Origin: Ilyonectria destructans
Lineage: Eukaryota; Ascomycota; Sordariomycetes; Hypocreales; Nectriaceae
Assembly (NCBI GenBank): GCA_020740775.1
Contig: JAHEWK010000008.1
Span: 310,001-374,000 of the forward strand
DNA: 64,000 nucleotides
Reading direction: 5' to 3'
In this document: positions 33,315 through 43,840 of the stretch, piece after piece
How positions within the stretch are numbered: the stretch's first letter is position 1
How the letters are laid out: every line of letters starts with the position of its first letter
The notes under the pieces: generated by a model
What the model was told of the DNA's origin: nothing
Databases searched by the model: none
Seen by the model: only the letters and a program-made list of their open reading frames with translations
Position numbers and translations under genes: made by a program

Positions 33315-36300
33315 TCATTTAAGGAAAAGATCCCCAACGCCATTCCTCAGCGTCCTTGTTCTATCCACATGGTCAAGGCCGAGGTAGTCATCATCGGACT
33401 GTGCAACATTCCAAAGTTCATCTTCTGTTTCATCTGTTAGCCACACTCATAAGCACTCTACGTATGTCAAGGCGATACTAACCATCATTGAGATATTGAG
33501 GCTTGGAGTAGTTGGCTCGTCGAACCACGGCAATCTTGATCTTCTCAAAGCTCTTGCCCTTGATTCCAGTTCGCTTTTCCAATCGCTTCTTCGTATCCGC
33601 AAATTTCTCGCCCTGGGTCATTTTTAGTTTCGCAGACACGCAACCAATTAGGCGGATAACTCACCTCGATGAGGAGGAACTTGAACGGGACGCCGTGGAC
33701 TCGGCTCACGTCGTTCTGGAAATGGAAGACCTGGATGAAGTTGCCGTCCTCCGCTACTGCCTCGTCCTGCGGAACACGCTCGGCGTAGAGCTGAGTAAAA
33801 TCGTTGAGGTTCATGACTGGGTGTTCTCGAACAGGTTCACGGTAGAATCTGTTAGAGCTGGTCTCGTAAACCCGTATCCTGCCACCCTCATCCTCGCTCG
33901 AGATGTGCGCCTTTTTGATCAAAGCTTCGATCAAGTCCTCGACCGTTCCGGTCTTGGGAACAAGCAAGTCGAACTGGTCCTAATCTCATTATCAGCAAAG
34001 TCGCCACAGCACAATATGCGGGACTCTTACCTCCTTCGTGATTCCCTCACTCAACCAAGTCAGCTTGATGCTTTTCTTTGTGTCCAGCTCAGCCAAAGTA
34101 ATCTCGAGGACTTCGAAATAAAAGGCGTCGCCTCGCTGACTTGAGCTAAGGCTGGTGGATCCCAGGGGATTCAAGATTTGTCGCAGGGTAGGGTTCGCTC
34201 CACGCCTCACTGATGCCTTGGGGTTGTCGGTTGCCGAGCTGACCGTCCAGAATCGAATGTGCGTTGGGTCCACCTTGAGGTGAGCCCCAACCCGTTCTGC
34301 CAGAGTGTCGTAGGTGATTTTAGAATTCAAAACTAGATCGAACGGGGGGTACAGGGTCGGATCGCATCGTGTAGTGTGAGGATGGAATCTCACTGTCCTC
34401 TTGTGCTCAAGGAAGTCGTAGTATTCACGTGCATCCTCAAAGTGATCCGATGTGGTGACCCTGGGGGCTGTGAGTGAAATGGTCATTTGGGACATGGTGT
34501 TGACATACGTCTCCAGTGGCTTGTCGCCTGAGCGCTTTTGTTGCTCGGATTTGCGCTCGCTAGATCGCTGGAAGCAAATAATGTCTCCATCCTGGAGCTC
34601 AGCAACCTTCAAAGATTGCTTCGACTTCAGGGGCTCGATCATTGTTGGTTTGATTTCCTAAGAAGAGTCAGGTTCTGTGATATGCAAATACCATGAGATA
34701 GACTTACCTCCCACAAGAGAAGTTTCTCGTCGGCGGGTAACTTCTCTCCCCAGCCCATTCTCTTGGCGATTAAAGGAACTAGCTCCTCCACCTTCTTCTC
34801 CTTCGCAATGTAGACATGGCCAACACCCCTCAAGGTCTGGGTCTCGTTGTCAAAGTGCTTCAGAAGGAGCAAGATGGTGTCGTTCTTGACGACAACGCCA
34901 TTCGGTTGGCTTTGGTAGGACGGCCAGATTGGTTCGCCATTAGAGTTAACCTCGTCCGCCACTTCTGCCCACACCCGCAGACTGGTGTCTCGGTGTGCCG
35001 CCGAGCGAGCATATGTCTCCTCAACCGTAGGTCCTAGATCCATAATGGGTTGATCGGGTCGGATAGTTTTGTTTTGTCGGTTCACCATGAGCCAAAGTCG
35101 CACCTTGCGCGGATCTTCGTTCATGTCACCGGCTACCTGGGTTACAAACTCCGCCATCGTCATGGCTCGACGAATTCGATAGGACTTGGGAGCGGCAGGA
35201 TCGACTTCCGGGTTGGCGTCAAAGAGGCAGAGATCGGTCCCGCCATAGCTTCGAAAGGACTTGTCAGTAATGACCTTGGCCATCATGTAGAGATGTGCCT
35301 CCCTCTGTTCCTTCCTCTTAGCTTCCCGAAGGGCCGTTTCCTCGTTGAAGCGTTCCTCTGTGTTAAGTCAGCATTACCGTAGATGAGCGCGAAACAAAAC
35401 CACTTACGGAGATGTTGGGGAATATCGTCCTGGTTGACAGGGTGAAGAATCTGGTCAACACGCGACTGGCGGATGTAAACCAACATGTATGCGCTGTTCT
35501 GGCGCATGATAGGGGCCTTCTTCTGGAGGGGCGCACGAGGGAAGCCATTCGAGGTTCGGTACTCGCCACCAAAGTTCTCCTCAAGCACTTCTCTCATGGT
35601 GGCCTTGGTAACCTTGTCATCGTCGTACTTATAGAACCAGCCGTCCTTTCCAGGCTTCAAGAACGCGTAGTAATGGCCGGCATTCAGATCGCCGCTGTGA
35701 ACGAGAACGCTGTGAAGCTGGTACATCCACGATCCGGACTTGTCGGAATCATCAGAGAGGTACGGTGCGGCATCAAATACGTCGGGAAACTCGTAGCGGT
35801 CGTTGATCTTCATCATCATATCGCGTTGGATATCGTACTCGAATCGTTTTAGCTGGAGGTGCAGCACATCGGGGAAGCTGGTGAAAATGACTCCCTTGTT
35901 GGCGTCTTGCAGCTTAAATTGATCACCGGCAAAGTATTGGTTCTCTCCATCCATCTTCTCGACCTGGATGTAGTCTTTGAAACTGTCGAGCAAGTTCGTG
36001 TTCCCGCTTACGTTGAGTTGAATATCCCAGAAGTCTTCGATGCGACTTGATTCGTAGTCGACGTTTATACAAGAGATGTAAGTCTTGATCTTTCCACTGA
36101 ACATTTCGGGAAGGACAGTTTGCGACTTTGTGCCCTTCATCTTCTCCTCCATTCTCTCCATCAGCTTGCGGGACAGCTCTTGGACATCTTGTTGTTCAAA
36201 GATGTGTCGAGTTTCCCAGCCAAAAGACTTGGTGAGCTCATTTGTGCCGACGGCCTGCTCGGATGTTTGCAACTGGTAAAAGAGTCGCTGTAGGGTATAC

Positions 36301-37612
36301 GCGCTGTTGTCCATGCCTTGATCATTTTCAGTGGGGATTTCATAGATGGCCTAGTGAGGTTAGCAAGGAACTTGGCTAGGTCTTGGGAACTGGGGATTAT
36401 GCCTTTCGGAATGCGTTTGTGAAGTAGAGTGACTGGATGAGGGAGTTGAGGTAACAGGTGGCGCCTTGGTTCTTGAGCCCGACATAGCCCGTCTCTTTCT
36501 TGGAGTCGTAGTTGGCAAAGTTGTGCCACAAGACACCTGTCTCGTCCTCGACGAAACGAACGTAGGCAGTGATGTTGGCAGTGTCATCTTCGCAAAGAGG
36601 CCGGCTACCACCATCCCAAGGCACATTGAACATGCGTCGGTGCTCGACGAATCGGGTGAAGCCCCAGTCGCCCTCCTCCTTGGTGAACCTGTGGTGGGCA
36701 GCATGGTGGCAGTATAAGCTGGGGTCGTTCGGGTTCCAGAGAACGAGGGAGAACTGGAGGCAACAGCTCCAGTTATCGGGGACGGCATCAGCGTCGAAGC
36801 CATGTTCGAGGTAAATGGAGCACTGATCGATGTTGTTGCCGTGGGGGAAGAGCAAGATGCGCCTGTAGCGGGGAAGATGGGGGTCAGCGATGAACATGAC
36901 ATGGTTGAGGGGTGGCACTATCGCGGGGGACGCACCAAGGGAATCCGTGGGCCTGGAAGACAGGGCCATGTTCCTTCTTGCCTAGACTGCGCCAGTTCTC
37001 GACTGTCCATGTGTGCTCGTAGTCGCCGAGGATCTTCGGCTCATCGACCAGCGGAGGCAAGACAAGCTCTTTCATCGCATCGTCTGATATTATCTGGAGT
37101 TAGCCGGGGGACGTCAGGCCAGGCGGCGGCAGAGGCCAGGCGGCGATACGAGTGACGGGAACTGGAACGGGGACGGGTAGGGAGACGCACGATCGTTGGC
37201 CATCGGCAGGTCTTGCAGCTGGTCGGCCTCTTGGTCGAGAGTTTCTGGGATGATGGCGACGGGGTCCTTGTCAGGCTCATTGGCGACGCCGACGTAGTCG
37301 TCCGTGTCCATGACCATGTCGTTTGGGGAATTCACGTCGTGACTCTGGTGACGGAGAGAATTGTCAGTAGCTGGTTTGAAGCAAACGTGGAGCTCGAGAT
37401 GAGGCGAGCTCGTGATGTCGGCATTTGAAGCGATGGAGCGTGGGTGGGAGTGGGGAGGGACGGGGTGTGTCGGTGGTGGGAGTCGACGGGATCAAGGCGA
37501 ATTGGCGGGGGGCGAATGATGCAGGAAACCGAGAGTGAGGGACTCGAGGCCGAGTTTCTGCAGGAGGGGAACTGCTCTCGGATAGATGAAAGGCAGACGA
37601 ACTACTCACCAT
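33315..37612 (-). CDS. ubp15: Ubiquitin C-terminal hydrolase, Ubp15/USP7 type
   Basis: Cysteine deubiquitinase of the USP7/HAUSP class. Ten coding exons on the minus strand: 37612-37610, 37344-37191, 37083-36936, 36862-36403, 36350-35408, 35357-34708, 34657-34031, 33979-33665, 33612-33483 and 33433-33315; total 1182 residues, normal for Ubp15. The N-terminal MATH/TRAF domain (about 55-190) contains HTWTVENWRSLGKKEHGPVF. The USP core has the Cys box GLKNQGATCYLNSLIQSL (about 215) and the His box SVLVHSGDLNAGHYYAFL (about 450). USP7-type ICP0-binding and ubiquitin-like domains fill the C-terminal half; the end is SDDDYLGLDHVDRTRTLRNG plus a short tail. The first coding exon is only the ATG, joined to SHDVNSPND through a 265-nt intron with a TACTGAC branch site; the alternative is initiation at Met 37317. 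The intron at 36351-36402 has a GC donor. Confidence 0.93.
36351..36402 (-). other. Non-canonical GC-AG intron in the Ubp15 gene
   Basis: The coding frame meets a TAA two codons after CGA AAG unless this 52-nt segment is removed. The only join that restores the conserved FRKAIYEIPTEN stretch uses donor AAG|GCATAA and acceptor CACTAG|GCC. A good branch site, TGCTAACC, lies 16 bases before the acceptor. Confidence 0.8.
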
Positions 37613-39480
37613 GTTGCTATAGCTGGCAGCAGCAGCAACGGCGGCAGCTGGCTGTGGAGGGAGAGAAGGAGTGCAACGGAGGAGACGAGGCTGCAGAGGG
37701 CTCGAAGATGCTCGATCTCACGAGATGTCGTCGAGAGCGGCGCGGGTGCGGTTGGAACGGGCGTCTCGGCAACGGCAGCACCAGCAGCGTCAGCGGTGGC
37801 CACAGCTCGACGGCCAAGTCGAAGAGTGATGCAACAAGGCAAGGCTGGAAAAAAAGAGGTGGAGAGAGAGACCGGGTGACAAAGGCCCGGAGGGGAGAGC
37901 GAAGAGGAGGATGGACGGGTGGAGGAGTGAGAATTGGAAGGATGGTCGGCCGCCGGAAGGAGACAGACAATCGACAATCCAACAAATTCCAACAAAGTCC
38001 CGGGTTCCAAGTTCCAGGTCTGAGTCTGAGTCTGAGCCGGAACAAAGGCGTCAGAGGTAGGGGAGAATGAGAGTGGAGTGGAGGAAGAAGATGCGTGCAG
38101 CCCGCCTTGCATCAATCAATCAGGCACACCCGACAAGCAATCGTGGACGGAGCAGAGAGTTGTGCGAAACACAGCACAGCACAGCCCAGCCAGGCAGGCC
38201 CGCCAGGACTCTAGTGAGGCGACCGAGGCGGGGCTACGCGGGTACATGTGCGTCTGGTGTGTCGACACCCATCTACCAAGTAGAGGTCTAACATGGTTCC
38301 CGCGCCTGAAGAACGTCATCAGGTCACCCCGCCAATGACGTTGGGGCCTCGTTTTCTTTGCTTGCCAGGTTATACCGGGCAACATCGCTCAGTATTAAGC
38401 CACGGCGGTCGCGGCACCACGATCTGCATCCGTAAAAGGTATATCTCGTAGGCGATGAGGCTACTAGGGTGAATACGAAATGGAGGCGGTCGGATATGGA
38501 GCCCTGTCATGCCGAATAATGTGCGCCAGAGGGGAAGCATCAGACCTGGAGCTCACTCAACGACGTTGGATGTATGTCCCTACGGCAGCAAAATACCTGG
38601 TTAATGGGATGTCGCAGAGCTGGAACCAGTGCCTCGAACCAGATGCCTCGAAGATGGGATACCCTGGTATGGATATTCACCTGTCTAGCCTTGTGGTTTT
38701 TTTCCACTGCAGAAGAGCTAGTCAACCGGAAGACTCAATTAATGCAGTCGCACCTTTCGGTATATCACAATGGCCCCCCACTCTGATGCCAGAACGACTC
38801 TTGAAATATTCGGCTTGCAGTAATATCATATGCCATAATGCGGACACACGCCCTGCAGCTGTAGTGTGCCCGGGGCGAACAGTCAAGCAGCAGTCCTGGA
38901 AGCTGTCCGCCACCCAATATCGTCGTCATCGACCATCGCCAACCAGACAGCAATGCGCCCCTCTCCGATCAGCCAGCGCTTTACGGAGTACCGCTAGCTG
39001 CAATACCTGGCCCAACTCGCCCTAAATCGCCGAGAAACTTGGCCACACCCACCACTGTGGCGCCATTGCTAATCGGGCGCCGCCCGCGAAACCGGCCGCT
39101 GCTGGCTGCCTCAGCTCTCTCCCAGGCGCCTCCAATAAGGCTTATCGGGCGGCCGGTATCGCGAATGTGGGGTAATTTTCTCCAGTCATTCCCCAAGCTT
39201 TTCGGTCGTGTCCGAGGCGGCACATGCGTTTGCGGTCCCGGTGCTTTGCTCCCCGGTCTCCATCTGGACCCTTCCTTTCGGTGACTCTTCACTCGTCAAC
39301 TTCACGATTCTCTGTTCCAACTATCGACGTGCCTGGGGAAATCGCACCGTCGAACTCCAGCTTGTTGACCGACTTGGCCGGCTTGCATTCTCGACTCGAC
39401 ACCAATCCGATCGCCGCTCCTCGCTCCTCGCTCCCGCCGTCCTGGGCTGACGCCTCACTCTGCATGCGACCTCCTCCGTC
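37613..39480. promoter_or_regulatory. Divergent promoter region, Ubp15 gene and PDK-type kinase
   Basis: About 1.9 kb between divergent starts. It contains a TCTGAG hexamer repeated near 38020-38040, an ACAGC/CAGCC-rich tract near 38168-38205 and a TACGGAGTAC palindrome near 38977. An ATG frame of 181 codons (38480-39025) has no recognisable domain and is not called as a gene. Confidence 0.45.
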
Positions 39481-41032
39481 ATGACCTCCATCGCCCTGCG
39501 ACCAAGCAGGCGATGCAGATTAACCGACTCGCGCGCCCTCCTCCTCCTCTCGTCCGCCCCGATATTACAACATTCCTCGAATCCCAGATGGCAACTGCGT
39601 CGCGCAAGCACTTTGAACAATCCAGCATGGCGTCCCGTCTCCATCCTTGACGAGTGAGGAGCTCTCCACCTGCAAGCTCCCTCCCGCTGCTAACCCGCGA
39701 TGCTCCAGATGGGTCGCCAAAGAGGCTCGCCCCATCAGCCTCCGCCAGCTCATGGTCTTCGGCCGCTCCCTCACAGAATCGCGCCTCATCAGCTCGGCGA
39801 ATTATGTCCGCTCCGAGCTTCCCACAAGGTGAGTCGACATCTCGGCCGGACGGATGTATCCCGCCATTGACCGCTGACAATGCAACCCTGCAGACTCGCC
39901 CACCGCATTCGGGACATGCAGCGTCTACCCTACGTCGTCGTCACGAACCCGCACATCAACGAAGTCTACAACTTGTACTACAATGCCTTTGATACATTTC
40001 GCAAGATCAAGGAGGTCAAAACACTCGAGGACAATGATAGGATGTGCAGCATCATCGGTCAGAACCTTAAAAGCCACTTGACCGTCATCCCTAAATTGGC
40101 CATGGGTATTCTCGAGTGCGGCGGATTGATGAACCCCAATGATTTGGACAAATTCATGAATACAATCTTGAGATCCGTACGTCTTTCTGCGTTAGGTCCC
40201 GTCACCAAGTACTTACAAGCTACAATAGCGCATCTCTCGGCGGGTCATTGCCGAGCAGCACCTCTCTCTCTCAGAGACCTTCAACTCCCCTCACTTCTCC
40301 CCCGGCACCAAACTCTCCGAAGCCGACTACATCGGCGAAGTCTTCATCAGATGCAACGCCAAGGACGTCGTCGAGCGCTGTTCCAAGGCCGTTATTGCCC
40401 TCGCCCGCTCCACCAATGGCCCCAACGTCGAGATCCCGGAGATCAAGGTTGACGGACACCTCGACGCCAGCTTCCCCTACATCCTCAGCCATCTCGAGTA
40501 CATTGTTGGTGAACTTCTACGCAACTCGGTCCAGGCCGTCATCGAGCGTCACCAGAAGCATCCCGACCCGACGACCGCCGGTGTCCCGCCTCCGATCGAA
40601 ATCACCATATGTGAGGCCTCACAACACGTCATCATCCGCATCTGCGACCGCGGCGGCGGCATCCCTCGTGCTGAGCTCCCCTACCTCTGGTCATTTAGCA
40701 AGGGCCCCCAGAGTCAGAAGCGTCTCGAGAACCTCTCACACGTACCCCGAATGGCCGCCACCATGCAGGAGCTCCATGTCGAGGATGAGCTCGCCCGCGC
40801 CGACCTAAAGACACCCAACTATGAGAGCTCCCTCTCCTCTCTCACCAGTCGTCCGCCAAACTTGCGCCTTGGTATGGGCCTGCCCCTAAGCCGCGTATAC
40901 GCCGAGTACTGGGCGGGCAGTCTTGAGCTACATAGCCTTGAGGGTTACGGAGTCGATGCTTTCTTGCAGATTTCGAAGTTGGGTAACAAGAATGAACAGC
41001 TTGCTACTCGGGCCAGCATGGACGCCGTTTAG
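39481..41032 (+). CDS. Mitochondrial pyruvate/branched-chain dehydrogenase kinase
   Basis: Protein kinase of the mitochondrial PDK/BCKDK family (GHKL ATPase fold), which phosphorylates and inactivates the E1 subunit of pyruvate or branched-chain ketoacid dehydrogenase. Four exons, 39481-39653, 39709-39828, 39894-40176 and 40229-41032, give 459 residues. The first 45 residues are Arg/Ser/Leu rich without acidic clusters (MTSIALRPSRRCRL), a mitochondrial presequence. The helical PDK domain follows (ISLRQLMVFGRSL, NLYYNAFDTF). The ATPase part shows the N box ELLRNSVQAVIERH, the G1 box CDRGGGIP and the G2 box LGMGLPLSRVYAEYWAGSLEL. Fungi have two such kinases (yeast Pkp1 and Pkp2); I cannot tell which this is or prove the substrate. 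Confidence 0.93.
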
Positions 41033-41749
41033 CAGCTAAGGACTTTCGGTCCATGGGGAATGGAATCATCAGAGGGGCTTCTGGAATAGCATACATCTCG
41101 GAGTGTTTGGGAATGAGACTTGGTTGGGGGTTCTTGGGCACGTTTCCTTTGGGTATAAGCATGGAGTTTCGTGAGCTATACTATACATCACCAGGGTAGT
41201 TGCTCTTTAAGGGTCAAATCTCATGGTTGGGCAATCTCAGCCGTCGTTGTACAACAAGCATCGCATCACATCACAAGGGCCAATTAGACAATCTTAAGCT
41301 GGTATCATGAAAGGTGGTGACTGAATTACATGGGGACTAAAAAGTGCCTAGCTGCGAGAAGGGCTCTAGTAAAAGGTGCAAATAAAAAAGGGCAAGACTA
41401 TCAAAGCTTTCTCCATACGTCTTGTTTCGTTTCGGGGTCGTACTTCTGGTGCTTAGCTGCCGACGCAACCAAGGGGCGGAAAACGCGGGCAAGATATTGG
41501 TATCATAGCTCCACAGCCATAGCCATGGGGCCGTCCCAACAACCCATACTCCCTGCTTCCTCCCTCGGAGACGGCGGGCAGGAATATCCATAAACGCGGG
41601 CCCCCATCTCCTCCCTCCCCTTGTGGTATTCTTGGACCTTTCAATTTTTCAACTCCAAACCCCGAATTGGAGCCACAGGTAAGAGAAATGACAAAACCAC
41701 GACTGTCCAACTGCAGTCACAAAAGCGCGTTGACCCTGCCCCGACCAGC
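41033..41749. other. Convergent 3' region, PDK-type kinase and septin
   Basis: About 0.7 kb between two convergent stops; it holds both 3' UTRs. No coding or structured element is apparent. Confidence 0.55.
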
Positions 41750-43117
41750 TTAACGGCGGCCGTGGCTGCGGACAGCGCTGCCCTGCATAGACTCGAGCTC
41801 GGCCTCCAGCTGCTTGATCTGAGCATGGGTCTGCTCGAGGTCCTTGTTGAGACGGTCGCGCTCGGAGATGAGCTTCTGCTCCCATTGTCGGAAACGCTGC
41901 TCCTCGATCTTGACCTGCTCGGTGAAGCGCTTGCGCAGAGCCTCCTCCTCCTCCTTGAACTTGGGGTTGTCGAGCTTTCGGGGACGGGCCTCGCCGAACT
42001 TGCGGGTCTCCATCTGCTGGGCGCGGTAGGCCTCATAGTGCAGCTCCTCGGTAGTGTGGATGAGATCGAGCATGTGGGTTCGGATGAGGATAGAGCGGAG
42101 CTTCTTGAAGTCGCAGTGGTCCTCGTTCTCGACCTCGGCAACACCCCAAGAGTACTGGCGACCCTTGACAATGCGACCATCGCTAGTCTTGACGTCCTTC
42201 TCGGAACCGATAACAGCGAAGGGCATAGCGTTCATCAGACTGCGAGCGTGCTGGGCAGCGGCCTCGTCATCCTCCTCGATCGGGGGCTGGTAGATCTTGA
42301 TGTTCTGGGCCTCGATGACAGAGACGATCTGAAGGGGGCGGTCAGTATTCTATTTAGGATAGTGTCTTGCTTGTAGGAGCTTACTCTCTGCTTGAACTTG
42401 GCCAGATCAGCAGGGCTGAGGGTGTCAGCCTTGGCAATGACGGGGATCAGGTTGACGCGAGAGCAGAGTCTCTTCATGACCTCAATGTCGAGGGGCTTGA
42501 GGGTGTGGCCGGTGGGGCGGATGAAGTAGAGGCAGGCATGGACACGGAGGTCGATCTTGTCCTGGCGGCGGGGCTGCTGCTCCTGAAGCATGTAGGACTC
42601 GTGCTGGTCGTCGAGGAACTCGATGATGGGCATCCAGGAGTCGCGGTTGTTGACATAGTCGCCGAAACCGGGGGTGTCGATGACGGTCAGTCGGACTAGA
42701 GAAGGGAGGGTCGGTGAGCTACTGAACTAGACGATACGTCCAGGCGAAGGTGCCTTACCCTTGAAGAACTTCTCCTCGAGCTCAGCCTTGGTGATCTCGA
42801 TCTCGACGGTCTTGTCGACCTGCTTCTGGTGGCGACGCTTGTGGTCGGCATAGTTCTTGATGGTGGTGGAGAACAGGGTGTTGATGAAGGTGGTCTTGCC
42901 GAGGCCAGACTCGCCAGCAACCTAGATTGCGCGGTCAGAATAACGGGATCAAATACAGCAGAGGCTCAGAATGCGTATTCAAAGCTTGCATCTCATCGCG
43001 ATGGGGGCGTACCATAATGGTGAAGCCAGCACCGCGCTTCGCGACAATCTTGTGTCGCTGGTTGGGGAGATTGGCAATGCCAATCGGTGAGGCGCTCTCA
43101 GCAGCTGCGGAAGCCAT
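41750..43117 (-). CDS. cdc12: Septin, CDC12/AspC type
   Basis: GTP-binding cytoskeletal protein that polymerises with other septins at septa, hyphal tips and branch points. Exons on the minus strand: 43117-43013, 42921-42759, 42695-42385 and 42328-41750, total 385 residues. The P-loop GESGLGKT is at about 38-45, the G3 motif DTPGFGD follows and the G4 motif is AKAD; a septin-unique element precedes the C-terminal coiled coil (about 300-380: KRFTEQVKIEEQRFRQWEQK). I assign CDC12 rather than CDC3, CDC10 or CDC11 because of the start ISNLPNQR-like (IANLPNQRHKIV) and the EEQRFRQWEQ tail, which match yeast Cdc12. The intron after GFTIM just before the P-loop is placed with normal splice sites. Confidence 0.95.
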
Positions 43118-43840
43118 CTTGGGCAGAGTTCACGGGATAGACGTTAAACGAGGAGGATATCGATCGAGACGGGTAGTCGGAGGCGAAATGGAGAGAATCG
43201 GCAAGCAGACGGAAGCAATGCAGGTTCGCGGCCGGCTGCAATGATGTCGAACGAGAACAAGGCGAGGTGGAGGTTTGGGAGCTCGTGCTTCAGGGGAACG
43301 AATTTCCTGCCCTTTCCTGGGATGAGGCGTCTTAGGGGGGGCTGGCCCGGGCGTACTTTGGTTGGCCAGTGCGACGCGGACCGTGAGTGGACAGTGCTTG
43401 ATGGGGAGTGGACACGGGGCAGCTAGGGAGCCAGGGGAGGAGCCAAACACGCCAAACAACAGCAACTGCCAGCGACAAGCACAAGGGGGCAGGGCCACAA
43501 GGGAGGGAGGAGGTGTGGCCGTTTCCAAGGGGGAAACAGCGACGGTCCCCTTTTCCCCAGGCCAATCACGGTCCATGCCATCGCGTGAAGCCACAGAATG
43601 CCACTTTCAACGGGAACCAGCCACAGGGGGAAGTCACCTCTTCCCTCTTGGGGGTTAGCCTCCATTTATCGCCTCCATTTGTTGGAATGAGTGCCGGATG
43701 CCGGAGTAATTATCTGCCGGCGCCTTGCTATCGCAGAGGCTCCACCAAAAAAATCAGTCCTTATCGATAAGCCCAGGTCGATTTTTTGGATGTTGCGACT
43801 TCAAGCAGTCTATCATGGCTATGACCTGCAGGTGACGACA
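43118..43840. promoter_or_regulatory. Divergent promoter region, septin CDC12 and PWP2
   Basis: These 723 bases separate two start codons facing away from each other. No coding sequence is supported. The region is purine rich on the plus strand near 43400-43560. Confidence 0.55.

Noticed and set aside
38625..38645. Minus-strand GGTTCGAGGC resembling a tRNA B box
   Set aside because: No T-stem pairing and no A box at the right distance.
38480..39025. 181-codon ATG frame upstream of the PDK-type kinase
   Set aside because: No family resemblance and mixed composition; could be an orphan gene but nothing supports it.
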